A DNA stretch of 64,000 nucleotides from Rugalucina vietnamica (Eukaryota > Mollusca > Bivalvia > Lucinida > Lucinidae). Below are positions 11,531-23,675 of the stretch, one piece after another. A model generated the notes under the pieces. It had not been told where the DNA came from and made no database searches. It saw only the letters and a list, made by a program, of their open reading frames with translations. How positions within the stretch are numbered: the stretch's first letter is position 1; each line of letters opens with the position of its first letter. Where the stretch lies: positions 64,830,812-64,894,811 of the forward strand of contig OZ024870.1 of NCBI GenBank assembly GCA_964017185.1. Reading direction: 5' to 3'. The translations under genes were made by a program, and so were the position numbers.

Positions 11531-13079
11531 AACCAGAGGACCAATGGTCCTGTAAACGCTCACCTGAGATCAGCTGCATATACCAATAAACATGTTTGAA
11601 TATTATGGTATTTAACTCCAGTGCAGGGGCAGATAAGCCCTTGGGCCATTTTCTTATTTCAGAATCTTCAATATTCTGTCCATTTGCCAATTTCCTGTTG
11701 GCTTTTTCCTTCAAATGACATTTTAACAGTTTTCCCAATTCAGATGCACAGGCAACCCATGTTGACCTTGCCATAAACTTGGTCAAGGTCATCACAGGGT
11801 CATGATTTATATATACATTGGAGTACTTTAGCCATCGATGCTTCACGCCAAGTTTCCTTGAAATCAGTCTATTGGTTTCAGAGAAGATGATTTTTGATGG
11901 GTTTTTACCATATATGGGCATGGCGGCCATCTTGGTCATGTGACCTAGATTATTTATATACACATTGATTCCCCCATTCTATAGATGCTTCACTTAAAAT
12001 TTGGCTTTGTTTGGCCAAGCGGTTTCAGAGGAGAAGACGTTTGAATATTATGGAAATATACATGTATATTGCCCCGGGGTGGGGGCACATGAGCCCCTGG
12101 GGTCCAATTTTTTTCAGAATCATTAATATCCAGTCCTACTGCCCATTTCCTGCAAGACTTTCACTTTAAATGACATTTGAAAAGTTTTCCCCATTCAAAT
12201 GCATTGGTGACCTATGTTGACCTTCCCGTAAAATAGGTCAAGGTCATCACAGGGTCATGATTTATATACACATTGTAGTGCTTGAGCCATCAATGCTTCG
12301 TGCCAAGTTTCGTTGAAATCGGTCAACCGGTTCTGGAGAAGAAGATTTTTGAACGGTTTTTACCATATATGGGCATGGCGGCCATCTTGGTCATGTGACC
12401 TGGATTTTTTATATACATATTTGTTACCCCTTCCTATTGATGCTTCACATAAAATTTCGCTTTGATTGGCCAAGCGGTTTCAGAGGAGAAGATGTTTGAA
12501 TATTATGGAGATATACATGTATATTGCCCCGGGGTGGGGGCGGATGAGCCCCTGGTGCCCAATTTTTTTCAGAATCATTAATATTCAGTCCTACTGCTCA
12601 TTTTCTGCAAGATTTTTCCTTTAAATGACAATTTAACAATTTTTCCCATTCAAATGCATTCGCGACCTATGTTGACCTTGCCGTAAAATAGGTCAAGGTC
12701 ATCATAGGGTCATGATTTATACACACATTGTAGTGCTTGAGCCATTAATGCTTCATGCCAAGTTTGGTTGAAATCGGTCCAGTGGTTCCGGAGAAGAAGA
12801 TTTTTGAAGGGTTTTTACCATATATGGGCATGGCGGCCATCTTGGTCATGTGACCTGGATTATTTATATACACATTGGTTCCCCCTTCCCATAGATGCTT
12901 CATGTAAAATTTGGCTTTGATTGGCCAAGCGGTTTCAGAGGAGAAGATCTTTGAAAATGGTGGACGACGGACGGACGACGGACGACGGACGGACGACGGA
13001 CGACGGACGGACGGACGGACGCCGGAGCATGGGTATACTATAAGCTCACCTTGTGAGCCTGACGGCTCAGGTGAGCTAA
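11531..13079 (+). mobile_element. Second tandem-monomer repeat element, about three units
   Basis: It opens with accagaggaccaatggtcc and gctcacctgag and ends with gacggctcaggtgagctaa, a better inverted-end pair than in the 7802 copy. The monomer landmark ggggtgggggc recurs at about 12075 and 12525, giving a period near 450-460 bp. The last unit runs into a ggacgacgg microsatellite. Long minus frames inside are by-products of the repeat. Confidence 0.8.
12958..13024 (+). repeat. (ggacgacgg)n-type microsatellite
   Basis: The run alternates ggacgacgg and ggacgg words. It lies at the 3' end of the tandem-monomer element, at the same place as shorter runs at 10680-10700 and 38880-38920. It is therefore part of that element's structure. 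Confidence 0.85.
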
Positions 13080-13920
13080 AATTGTCTAAGTTCACAAAGC
13101 TGCAATTTCGTCAAAAATTATTTTTTCACAATAAAACTTCTTCATGCGAATGTCTAACAAGTCTTTATTGTGAAGGTATTGGTAAAGTATCAGATCACTA
13201 CATCAAAAGCTGTGGTAGGAGTTGATTGGCCTGTATAGGCACACCTTAGAATAAATGTTGAAAACTTGCACAAAAAATTGTCTAAGTTCAAACAGCTGAA
13301 ATTTTGTCAAAAATATTTTTTTCAAAGTAATATTTCTTCATGCACATGCCCAGTGAGTCTGTATTGTGAATGCAAAGTATCAAATAGCTCCAGCAAAAAC
13401 TGTGGTAGGAGTTGATCGGCCCATATAAGCCCTACCATAGCAAATGCTCATAAAAATTGTCTATGTTGTCTATGTTCAAACAGCTGCAATTTTGTCTAAA
13501 TATTTTATTCAAAATAATATTTCTTCATGCACATGTCCAATGTGTCTGTATTGTGAAGTCAAATTATCAAATGGCTCCGGCAGAAACTGTGGTAGGAGTT
13601 GATTGGCCCATATCTACACTACCATGGAACCCAAGTTGAAAACTTGCACAAAAAGTGTCTAAGTTCACAAAGCTCCAAAATAATATTTCTTCATGCACAT
13701 GTCCAATGTGTCTGTATTGTGAAGTCAAATTATCAGAAACTGTGGTAGGAGTTGATTGGCCCATATCTACACTACCATGGAACCCATGTTGAAAACTTGC
13801 ACAAAAAGTGTCTACGTTCACAAAGCTCCAAAATAATATTTCTTCATGCACATGTGATCACATGTCCAATGTGTCTATATTGTGAAGTCAAAGTGTCAAA
13901 TGGCTGACAAACAATTTTTA
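13080..13920 (+). repeat. ~190-bp tandem satellite, four to five units
   Basis: The word gtggtaggagttgatnggcc recurs at 13211, 13402, 13591 and 13742, with steps of about 191, 189 and 151. Each unit carries gaaaacttgcac, caaagctgcaattttgtc, cttcatgcacatg and gtgtctgtattgtgaag. The last unit is shortened. Frames inside are repeat artefacts. Confidence 0.85.
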
Positions 13921-14732
13921 AATTCAGGCCTGATAAACAGTGTGTACAAGAGAGAAAAAAATGTTAGTAAGGATTAAAGATGCTGGTACATCCATGCAAT
14001 TAGCAAAGCTTCAGTGTGTGTGTGTGGGGGGGGGGAGGGGGGAGGGGGTTGCTGCAGGCTTTACACATTGCCTTTTGGTCTGGGGGCATGCTCCCCAGGG
14101 AAAGTTTGAAACTTTGATGTTTTGGTGGTCTGTTTGTTTTCTTTTGTTTATATATTTGTACAGCTGAAAGAACTGGTTTATCAGAAATATATATTTCAGA
14201 TCATATCCTGCTATTAAGTTTATAAACTAATGAGAATAGTAAAAATAAAAGGCACAGAGATTGTACAGTCAAATTTAAAATCCCAACCCAGACACCAGGC
14301 GGAAATGAAAGGACAGCACAAATCAACACTAAGCTGTTGTAACACACATGAGAAAAACCTGCATACACATTTTTCAAGTTAAGGGCACTGTGTGCTAATT
14401 AGAACGAATACGGTATACCATAATTGTTCTCACTAGTGCACATGCTCAAATAAGTGCACACCCTGGTCGTTTAAAAAATGTGCATAAGTGCACACTATTT
14501 GACTGCCTTATTGGTAATTTGTATAGATTTTACATATAACGGGTAGTGCCATATTATTAACTGCATTTAAACCTAGCCTTAAATGATGGAACACTATTTT
14601 AAGTTATTTTTAAAAGTTTAGTACACTGTGCGCTAATTAGAACAAATATGGTAAATAGCTTTGCAATATCAAGCATCTGGACTAAAGCTAAATACATGTT
14701 CTAGGTGTGGCAGGTAGTGTTGTAACAATGAT
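13921..14732. other. Gene-free stretch with a G-rich run
   Basis: A (tg)n tract passes into a G-rich run at 14015-14048. Two similar words at 14390-14412 and 14628-14650 (gtgctaattagaac) suggest a small dispersed repeat. No gene is supported. Confidence 0.5.
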
Positions 14733-14744
14733 CAAATATTGATA

Positions 14745-14940
14745 GCGCGGTGGCGTAGTGGTAGAGCGTCGGACTCCGAATCGAGAGGTCCTGGGTTCGA
14801 ACCCCACAAGCGTCACCGTGTTGTGTCCTTGAGCAAGGCACATCTACTCCCTACAGTACTGGTTAAACCCAGGAAGCGTTGGCTCCGTCCCGACATGACT
14901 GAAAAATTGTTGACTGGGACGTTCAACACAAACAAACAAA
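14745..14940 (+). mobile_element. tRNA-derived SINE with perfect 12-bp target duplication
   Basis: The head has pol III promoter boxes of a tRNA (tggcgtagtggtagagcg as box A, gggttcgaacccc as box B). A body with gtccttgagcaaggcac follows, then a tail of aaac repeats. The 12-base word caaatattgata stands at 14733-14744 and again at 14941-14952, a perfect target-site duplication from LINE-type insertion. The tRNA-like part does not close an acceptor stem, so it is not a working tRNA. A related copy lies inverted at 49336-49540. Confidence 0.95.
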
Positions 14941-14952
14941 CAAATATTGATA

Positions 14953-17900
14953 ACCATTGGTTTGCTGTCGACCGACTGATGATCGAGAATGCTTTCATAA
15001 TCGATCATCATTCAATTTAAATTCTATGGGTCATGTTAAGCTGACATTGTTTGTCTTTTATCAAAGATTTTAGTCAGAAAATGACAACTAGCCTGCTTCT
15101 GAGTTCATTTCCAAATACATGTACATGTAAGTTTGATACATGTATCAAGTAGTCATTGCAATAAGTTAATGACATTGTAATCTTCCCTTGCACCTGTCCT
15201 ATAATAAGCATTTCATGACAAGATTACAAAAGCTAAATGTGACAAAACTTTGTATTTTCAGAGATATAAGTATTTATGCAACTAAACCAAACAAGCTTAC
15301 AAATTCCTTATTAAAGTCTTGGTATCAAGAGCACTATAACCTTTCCAATTTCAATTATAATTGATGATTGACCGAAAAGTCATATCTGATTTTTTCGATG
15401 TTCCATAATCGAACAACACTAGTGTCAGGCAACATGTCCAGCGATCAGAGAAAACTGAACTCTGACAACATTGGACGCAGCCTCAAGGAGAATCAAGGTT
15501 CTCCAAAAAGCAATTACACTCCAAACAAGGCATTTTTCTTACATACAAGAATCAAGATAAAATGCACGAAAAAGAAAATTTCCTTTGTGTTCTTAAGTTT
15601 GAGTTCTGCAAGCACTTGGTTATCAGGTTATCACATAAAATGTAGACTGAAAACAAACATGAAAGGACAAAAAAAAACTTCAAGATCTCAGTGACAAACC
15701 TTTGTAGGGCCTCCTAGTAGCCCACTTGAAAAATATATGTTTTTATATCTATAGGTTCCTTTTACCCAAAATATAGGTTCTTTTACAGGTTTGTCACCAA
15801 AAATATAAGTTATCAAAGGTGTTTTTTTTTGTTGTTTTTGTTTTTTCTCACTTCCATCACAATTTTAGCAACTTTCTTCCAAATTCTGGAGCTTCCTTAA
15901 CCACACCGTGTTAGCGGCAATCATGAACAACCAATCTGATAAATAAAAAGAGATCTACACTGCCCTAAAATGGCATTTCGGATTGCCAAAATGACGATGT
16001 AGAACATAAACTGAACTTTCTCGATTGCCAACACATGCTTTTTGGCAATCTAAAACGCTTTCTTGGCAGTCGGGAACGCAGTTTTGTATAAAGTCACACA
16101 TTCCACATTGCTACTTATAAAGTGTATTATCATGAATGGATAATTGCAATCAAATTGAAACAAATGAACCTGTCGGCAGCATAGACTGGAAAACTCAAAG
16201 AAAAACGTGCACAAACAGCTGTTCAATGTATTGATCGAGTCGGAATGACATCATCGGTCATTTGTACGAGGTAAATGACTCAGTGTTTATCACTATGGCC
16301 TTACTGAATTAAAAGCAGAAGATATGAAAAAAAAATATTTTTTTCTTAAAAGCTTTGAAAATATCTTTAGATCATTATCATTTCTTCAACTCAAGATATG
16401 AACGGTCAACCCGGTAATATTTCTGGCCAATTATGATTTTATGAGCATCTAAAAATAATTAAAGTATAGCGATAATGAACGAGTTATACCCTTGACCAAA
16501 AGAGCAAAGAGGCAGGAAAGGAGCAGTTCTGGTAACCAATACTGACTTTTTCTCACGAAAGAGTAGCTTGCCGACCGGATCAATGCATCTTCAAAACATT
16601 TACAAGCACTAGTCAGAAAACAAATACTGGTCTTAAAATGATTCATATTGGAATTTGCTTTTTCTGCAAAGTATATAGGTTTTTGTAGAAAAATATAGGT
16701 AATTTATAGATTTGGGGGCAAAATGAAGGTTTTATAAGATTTTACTAATTTTACACAAAATTATAGTTTTTTACAGGTTTTAATAATAGGTTTCGCTGGG
16801 AGGCCTGAGTTTGATAATGGTAACATTGTTGTCAAAGAAATGGGTGTGACGTACTAGTCGCATCATATCTCAATATTGGTGCGACTTGCATTGGTGTGAC
16901 TTGCAAGTCACACATTAAGCTAGCTACGCCCATGAGTATTAGAAGCCGAGCCCGAGCTTCTGTGCTTGTATGCCGAGCGAGTTTTGACTAAAGCTTGATT
17001 TCTTCCAAGAAAATAATTTATGTATACCGGTATATAAGATAATATTTTATAGCATTTGACATGTTTGAAGTGATTTTGAATAATTATTGATTTATTGAAA
17101 TGTTTATTTTCCTCAGTTATGCTTATTTGTTAACAGTCTAACAGTCAAATTGAAAAAATATGGATGACATGCTTATTGCTATTTGCTAAATGCTAATTGC
17201 TAAATGTGTATTGTAATATGATAAATTGTAACTAAGAATTTTGAAATGGGCCTATGAAGGATATTGATAATATTCATAATTTTACAGTATGTTGGATTAA
17301 TTAACATTATAAAAACATAGTATGTACTGTACAAGCATGGACAGTTTTATTTTTAATTTGCAATCAGCATTTAGCAATTAGCATTTTAGCATCTGGCAAA
17401 AAGCATTTAGCAAATAGCAATTTGCAAATGGCATTTATAATGCCGACAAACACATCAGTGTGGTCTACATCAGTGTGGTCTATATTTTTCCCTTTTCATC
17501 CCCCGACAGTTATCATAACTAAACAAAAACATGACTGGCCTCAAAGTAATCATGATTAACGATTAAGATTAACCCAGGTCTGATAACCACTAGTTGATCA
17601 ATCACTGGTCCTTGATCGATCACTGGTCACCTTACACTAATCATGACCGGGGTTCCGGTTGCGCATGAGCCAATTAAGAGCTGTACACTTTTTCTTGATC
17701 TCGGTTTTTATTTCAAGTAACCCCCTTCAGCTCTTGGTATACCTGAACACCATCTGAAGACCTCCTCGGAGGTTAAGATCATGTAAAGGAAGATTGATAG
17801 ATGACGAAAAAACAAGTTTAATACACATTCCTTTTGATCTGTTTCGAAATAAAAAAAGATTCAATTTTTGTATTTGAGGTTAACTGGTCTTACTAGGCAG

Positions 17901-18060
17901 CTTCTGCTTGAAATGGGCTTTCACTATCTATCTTAAATACTGCCTAAGCCCTCGCGATTATTTTTGGCAGGCACTGCGCGTTAGGGTTATAAAAAAGAAA
18001 AAGATAAAGAATGATGAGTGTCAAGATGAAAGGTTAAAAACTACTAGTAAATGATCGATG
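14953..18060. other. Gene-free stretch with short inverted repeat words
   Basis: Bases 17168-17205 (gctatttgctaaatgctaatt) and 17362-17435 (gcatttagcaattagc and similar) are inverted relative to each other. They look like the edges of a worn fold-back element. The plus frame at 15368-15694 has no recognisable motif and is low complexity. No exon is supported. Confidence 0.45.
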
Positions 18061-18065
18061 ATGAA

Positions 18066-18739
18066 CAGGTCTAAGAGCTGACATTTCAAATCTTTAAATC
18101 TACAGACTTACTAGATTTACAGACTGTCTGTAAATCTACAGACTTGTTAAGTCTGTGGATATAAAGACAGTCTGTAAATCTAAAGACTTGTAAAGTCTAT
18201 ATATTTAAAGACTTATGCAGTATTTCATCGAATTTTGGAATACCTAGAAAAAGCGCATTCTATATTTAACGTAAATGAATCACTTATACATGTACGATAT
18301 TCGGTGTGTAAAGTTCGTGTAAAAGTATGGCCTTATTTCCGTGTACTGATAGCAAATAATAACTAAATGTATTCCTTGTTGATTATTCTCCCTTTGACCA
18401 TTGTTGGAGATGAATGTCACCCGATCAGATGATTGCTTGCGTTATCAATTGTTGAGTTATAGTATATGGGAGAAAACTTTTGTATATCAAAACACATTTA
18501 TTTGTTTCTTCCATTATTCAATGTTAAGTCAACAAACGATGAACAGTTTTCTGCACTATGCAACTGCTTATGTAATAAAGCAAATCACAATTGTTTATCA
18601 GTGCGAATTTTCCGTATTTCATAATTGTTGCTATTTCTTCGTTTTAGTCTTTAATTCTATAGACTCACAGGTCTTTAAATCTAAAGACAGTCTGTAAATC
18701 TAAAGACAGTCTGTAAATTTATGTCAGCTCTTAGACCTG
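18066..18739. mobile_element. 674-bp TIR element (MITE) with ATGAA target duplication
   Basis: The ends are the perfect 19-base inverted pair caggtctaagagctgacat and its complement at 18721-18739. The flanks carry atgaa at 18061-18065 and 18740-18744. Next to each end lie repeated words such as ctgtaaatctaaagacagt, a subterminal repeat array. A plus frame of 98 codons inside (18401-18697) has no known motif, so the element is taken as non-autonomous. Confidence 0.85.
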
Positions 18740-18744
18740 ATGAA

Positions 18745-20780
18745 GGGGATCAATAATCCCACTAATCTCAACTGACCAGTCTTGGTTTTCACACACAAAA
18801 TAAATAATAATAAGCAAATCTCTCATAATCTTGGTTTGCAGCCTTAGGCTTTTTTTCAGCATTTCATAAATTCATAAAGTACAGAGATAGATCTAGATTT
18901 TCAAAAAAGCTGAAACTTGTATAATTCTGCAAAAACTTACGAAAGTAGGTCACTACAATAAACTGCAGCTTGATCAATTTATCAGTAGGCCTACTGTAAG
19001 GTGTCACTGTCATATGGAAATATTATTACTTACCTTAGCTTTTACACAATATTTTCCACAACATCTGCTCTTTAGTCCATTGACAAAATAGCCAAAATAC
19101 ATCAAATTGTTTTAGTCGAGTCATCGCAATGGCGTCGTTTTAATAGGGTAGGTTCGATCTTCGGAGGGTCGATCAATAATTATCCATCTTTTACCGAGAT
19201 TTTTTTCCCTTCTTTTTCTTCTTCTTCTTTTCAAAATATGGGTGAAACCCCAGAAACCAGCTGTCAACGTACAGAAAGGATGCCACAAATGTTGAATTTG
19301 TTAGAAAATAAAAAAGATTCTATAACTTTTTTTTTCGGTTTTGAAGATGTCTATTGAACGACACTCAGTGTATCACTAGTAATTTTATAACAACCCTTTC
19401 CTGCCGTATGACGTATTTCGAAGTTGGTAGTCCAAGGGTGATTCAGGTTCTTCAAAACCAAATTTCAAAAAGAAACAAATCACTGTATGGACTAATAGGT
19501 ATCTTTTAATTTAAAAAAAAACATATGATATCAAGATATTAGCTTTTGAAACTCTGCAAAATTCAATAAATACTTTTTTTCGCAATATTTCACAAGTGAA
19601 CACACCCACTAATGGAATCGTCCGTCAAAACTGAATTCAATAGTAAGGCTAATTAATATCTGATTCAAGTAATTACTGAAAAGAGTTTCTTATTTCAATA
19701 ATAAATAACGCCGTTGAAAAACTGTCAATAACCTTTTTCTCGTTGCTGAGAACACTTCGATAACTGTATTGTCGCGAAGTGGTCTAAATATAGACAACAG
19801 AAATAACACATTTGCTAATTCTAACTCACCTTGCCTATATAGCCAGTGTTTATAAAATCGTTATATTGTGCAACACTTCCCTGGGAGAATAAGCGTGGCG
19901 TTACTTTGCGCCATTTGGATATCATTTGTGATGTCATCTATCCTATCACACCAAATACCATTAGATGATGTAATACTTTTAACGCATAACAAACGTAATG
20001 ATTGTATGCAAAAAACCGCATTACAGTCAAATATTTGGCGGGAAATCTGCATGCAATGATGGAAAGCTGAGCTATATCGACTGTTTCAATGACCTTTATT
20101 CTGTTTTTTTTTTGTGTGTTAGAAACAAAATAGATCCGCGCTCGTGATTTCATCTTCTTTACAACTGACCTCCAAACAGTGACTTATTACTCAACAATTC
20201 ACTGCTAGATCTGATCTTTTTCTTGCAAAAATGCCCACAATACGCTGCATATGATAGAATATATGGAAACCATTCTTCGAATTCTTTAATTATTTAACAT
20301 TAGCAAAGCAATTTGTGATTTCCGAAGTTATGTGCAGTTCGAACATGCTCTCGATCGCATGGTGTCTACACGAATGATAGCAAACACAGACTGCCCGACA
20401 GTGAAGGACATGGCAAGCAACCAGAAGCCCTCGTTTAATGTGCCCGTCACAAAGAACAAGCGTTCTCTTTTCAGTAGGAAAGTTTAACCTGACCAATCAT
20501 CAGCCAAGTGTAAGCTTGACAATTTGAAAGATGGTTGTAGACTATTTTCGAGGCTATTTATCTCATGCAAAACCCAAAAATTGATTTGCAGGAATTTTTA
20601 TGATATGAAAATCAAAATTGTCCTCTGTCATTTCACAAAATGGCATTTTTTGTTCCTGAACAAAGTCACGGCTTCTTGACACCCTTGTGCAAGGAACAAA
20701 TACAGCTGATGAACAGCCAAATGCAGACACTGTGATCATTGATGAGACAGCCCTGATTAATGCGGTGTCCACCGGAGCAG
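18745..20780. other. Gene-free stretch
   Basis: Overlapping small frames at 19861-20153 and 20290-20772 on both strands show no family motif. Nothing else is supported here. Confidence 0.4.
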
Positions 20781-20795
20781 CAAAACCTTTGATGA

Positions 20796-20962
20796 TCGTA
20801 CCTCATATTGAATCCTATGCCGTATGCCCTGAAACACTCCGGAGTTGATATTGTTTTATACTTATCGTAAGGATAGTTAGAAGGGCGAGTCCTGACAGAA
20901 AAGAGGATCATGAGGAAAGTAACTGTTAACAGCAGACTTCCCAACAACTTCCTTAGATGTGA
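20796..20962 (-). CDS. Candidate exon with a membrane segment (uncertain)
   Basis: A minus-strand frame here reads a hydrophobic stretch (LLGSLLLTVTFLMILFSV) followed by a polar stem ending in YGIGFNM. It ends at a good splice donor, gag then gtacg, near 20795. The layout (short N-terminus, one membrane helix, 25-30 residue stem, phase-2 donor) resembles exon 1 of the LicD gene at 25068. However, no in-frame ATG precedes the helix and no downstream partner exon was found. It may be a broken paralogue exon or chance. No function is claimed. Confidence 0.2.
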
Positions 20963-21059
20963 TGAAAAAAAATATATACTTGCACAAACAAGTGCACAGG
21001 TAATAGTGTCAAAAGGAAATACAATTGTTTGCAATACAGAAATCAACAGATAAAAATTG

Positions 21060-21660
21060 AAACTGAGATCCTGTAAGAGTAGTGAACATATTAATGGGAA
21101 AGGGGATGGACCAAATCATGGGTTTGGCTACTTAAGCTTCATCAAATACCCTTTAGATTTGACAACATGAAGCCAAAGGTAATTATTGTACTTTTGCACC
21201 ATTTAACTGGGTAGTAGGTACAAAGACTAGTATTATCCAAATGGGACCAAATATATTAAATGATGGTTAGGAAATGTATCTAAACCAATAATGATTTTCT
21301 TGATTTCTTAGAATGTCCTCGCTGATCTCAAAAGACCAAAAGAGATATATAATCTATACTATGGATGACTTTTAGGGCCGCCATATGACACAACACTAGC
21401 TGCAGTAATAGCAAATAACAATTACAACTATGATCCTTCAAGAGTAACAGTGAACATATTAATGAGAAAGGGGATGGACATTTAAGACCGCCATATGACA
21501 AAACACCAGCTGCAGTAATAGCAAATAACAATTAAAACTATGATCTTTCAAGAGTAGTGAACATATTAATGAGAAAGGGGGTGGACCAAAACATAGTTTC
21601 GGCTACTTAAGCCTCGTCAGTGACCCTTTAGATTTGACAACATGAAGCCCTATGGAAGTT
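21060..21660 (-). repeat. Tandem pair of a dispersed repeat with hammerhead-like cores
   Basis: Two units of about 480 bp share agagtagtgaacatattaat, ggctacttaagc and tttgacaacatgaagcc. Between them lie two copies of gccgccatatgacac and agctgcagtaatagcaaata. Reading the minus strand, each unit holds a tgatga/gaaa-type core (21122-21145 and 21597-21620). Related copies are at 32290-32720, 38330-38590 and 43520-43600. The element class is not known to me. Confidence 0.65.
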
Positions 21661-23675
21661 TTGTAATTTTGCACTTTTAAACAGTTGCCTGAACAACAGT
21701 AGCCATCTCTGAATTAGGGCTAGACCAAGCAGAACAACATATGGGTTCCTAAATGGACAACACTGTCTGGTATTGCCGAACACTGTCAGGAGTTACAAAA
21801 GCGTGGTTGAATAAAGTTACTGTACGAAAAAATGCTACCGTTCATGCCTTTCCTGCGCAGAAATGTGTTCATGTAGCTGTCAAGAAGACCAATAAATCTT
21901 ACAGTTGTGAACGACTCTCGTAATGACAGCAGCCATGTACATGTATATGTTGGGCAATCGGCTTGGATATATTTATTGCAAAGCCAGTTCGGTTTAATTA
22001 GAGCTGTACTGAAAGCAATAATTATTAATTTGCATAATTAATGGTATTAAACAGTATTTTATTTTTGTATTTTATTTCTTGAGTCCTTTATCTTAGTATT
22101 TTATTTTGAGTCAAAATATGTTATTTAATATAATTTCCTTTCCTTTATTTCTTGAATTCCCATTGCTTTCTCTTTTAAATTATAAGGACACTATGTCATT
22201 AATATTCATGACTTTATTTATAATAAGAACTAAACTCTTAGGGGCATTGGAAGAAAGGACAGTGACAGAGTTTTAACTGTGTATGATACATTCTTTGAAT
22301 AATATGTTGAAAGATTTTGTACAGCACAGCGTGATAAACGCTAAAATTTGAAGACATATTGAGTAATTTCAAATGAATATTCATAAATATGCAAATAAGC
22401 TTTAATGTAACCATGCTAATTTAATGTATGACAAAGTGAAATTTAAGTTATATGTTTCATTTGACATTCCAGCAGAGTCCATTTTCAATAATGTGATTTT
22501 TTTAAATAATGTTTCACAATTTTCATGATTTTGGATGCAAAAAATTAGAACTCATTAATATTCATAAATATGCAAATAAGGCAACTTGTTAATTTGGATA
22601 TAAGACAAAAGGGCAATGATTATGCTTCAATTTGATACAAAGATGTTTGTTCTGTGCCAAATAGAACCAGAGATATGATCGAGTATTTATTACACAGACC
22701 CCTTACAGAAGTGTCGGCCATCTTGGATTTTGGCGGCCATCTTGAAAATGGCCGAATTTCACGTGGCCAGGAATCATTTTTAATGTGTGTCATGTAAAGA
22801 ACATATGGTGAAAATTTCATGCTTGTATCATCAACTGAAGTATTTTCTCACTTAGCAGCTCCACTAACTATCCATGGGGCGAAAACAAAGATGTGATCAG
22901 CTGCGAAGCTGATCTGTGCCTTTGTTTTCGCCTAAGCATTTTGTTGATTTTCTTATGCAGCGGCTCATTTATACCTCCCAAAACAAAAATCCGGTCACCC
23001 AATTGTTTGTCAACCGCCCAACAAATATTCATAATTATTTTCCATTTTAGTCAGTTTAATAATCCTTGACAAAATCAAGTGCATAAACTTTATATGTATA
23101 CGTCTATTTCTCGGTTTCGAACGCCGATATTCTTAAGAAATTAGGCACAAATGGGTGGGGTATTTAGGTCATTCCATTCTAATGACCCGTACATGCTTTC
23201 TTCCTCAGGATACAAATGCAGTGTAAATGCCTCTGTGTTGTAAACATAAAGCTACTCGCTTTGTATTCAGGAGTCGTGGATTTGATCCAGGGCCTGTACA
23301 GCCTTCCGCACGAAAGTTCCATCATGCTGTATCTCAATATGACATTAATTGTTTGTAGGATATATAAATCCGTGACAAAGCAACATTTATTGCAAATCTG
23401 AATTTGGAATATAGTTTTGAAGAGTGTGATCACAGTAAGCAAATTAATACAAAAATAAGTGCGATGCTAACAAGTGTTACAACTCTTACAATTTTAGGTG
23501 ACCGGATTTTTTTGAGGAGGAGTATATAAAACTTTCTGCTAAAGTTATCAGTGGCAAGTTTTTAAACTATAGTAATCACTGATGATATCTTTAACCCTAA
23601 AATGGACATGAATTTACCATGTGTAATAATAACGGTGGATGAGTCTATGCATCACAGATGGTTTATTATGATGGT
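21661..23675. other. Gene-free stretch with repeat fragments
   Basis: The word attcataaatatgcaaataa occurs at 22378 and 22558. Bases 22705-22760 carry gccatcttggatttt and gcggccatcttg. Bases 22885-22975 are a piece of the GAGCCG MITE with its cagctgcgaagctgatc palindrome half. No exon is supported. Confidence 0.5.

Noticed and set aside
11409-13095. Long minus frames with words such as WPIKAKFYMKHL and GHMTKMAAMPIYGKN (also at 10436-10836)
   Set aside because: They fall in the tandem-monomer repeats and change frame from unit to unit. They are the reverse reading of gccatcttggtcatgtgacc and not proteins.
13567-13851. 94-codon minus frame with internal repeats (FWSFVN, CASFQ, HGSVDMGQST)
   Set aside because: The repeats are the ~190-bp satellite units read through. 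There is no family resemblance.
14745-14818. Apparent tRNA gene with box A and box B
   Set aside because: No acceptor stem can be formed, and a SINE body, aaac tail and target duplication follow.
15705-16805. Element framed by ggcctcctag and tgggaggcc with aaatataggtt words near both edges
   Set aside because: The inverted match is under ten bases, and the tata-rich words are low complexity. This is not enough to call an element.
20290-20772. Minus frames (68 and 69 codons) as further exons of a gene with the 20796 candidate exon
   Set aside because: No acceptor site joins them in frame to the donor at 20795, and they have no known motif.
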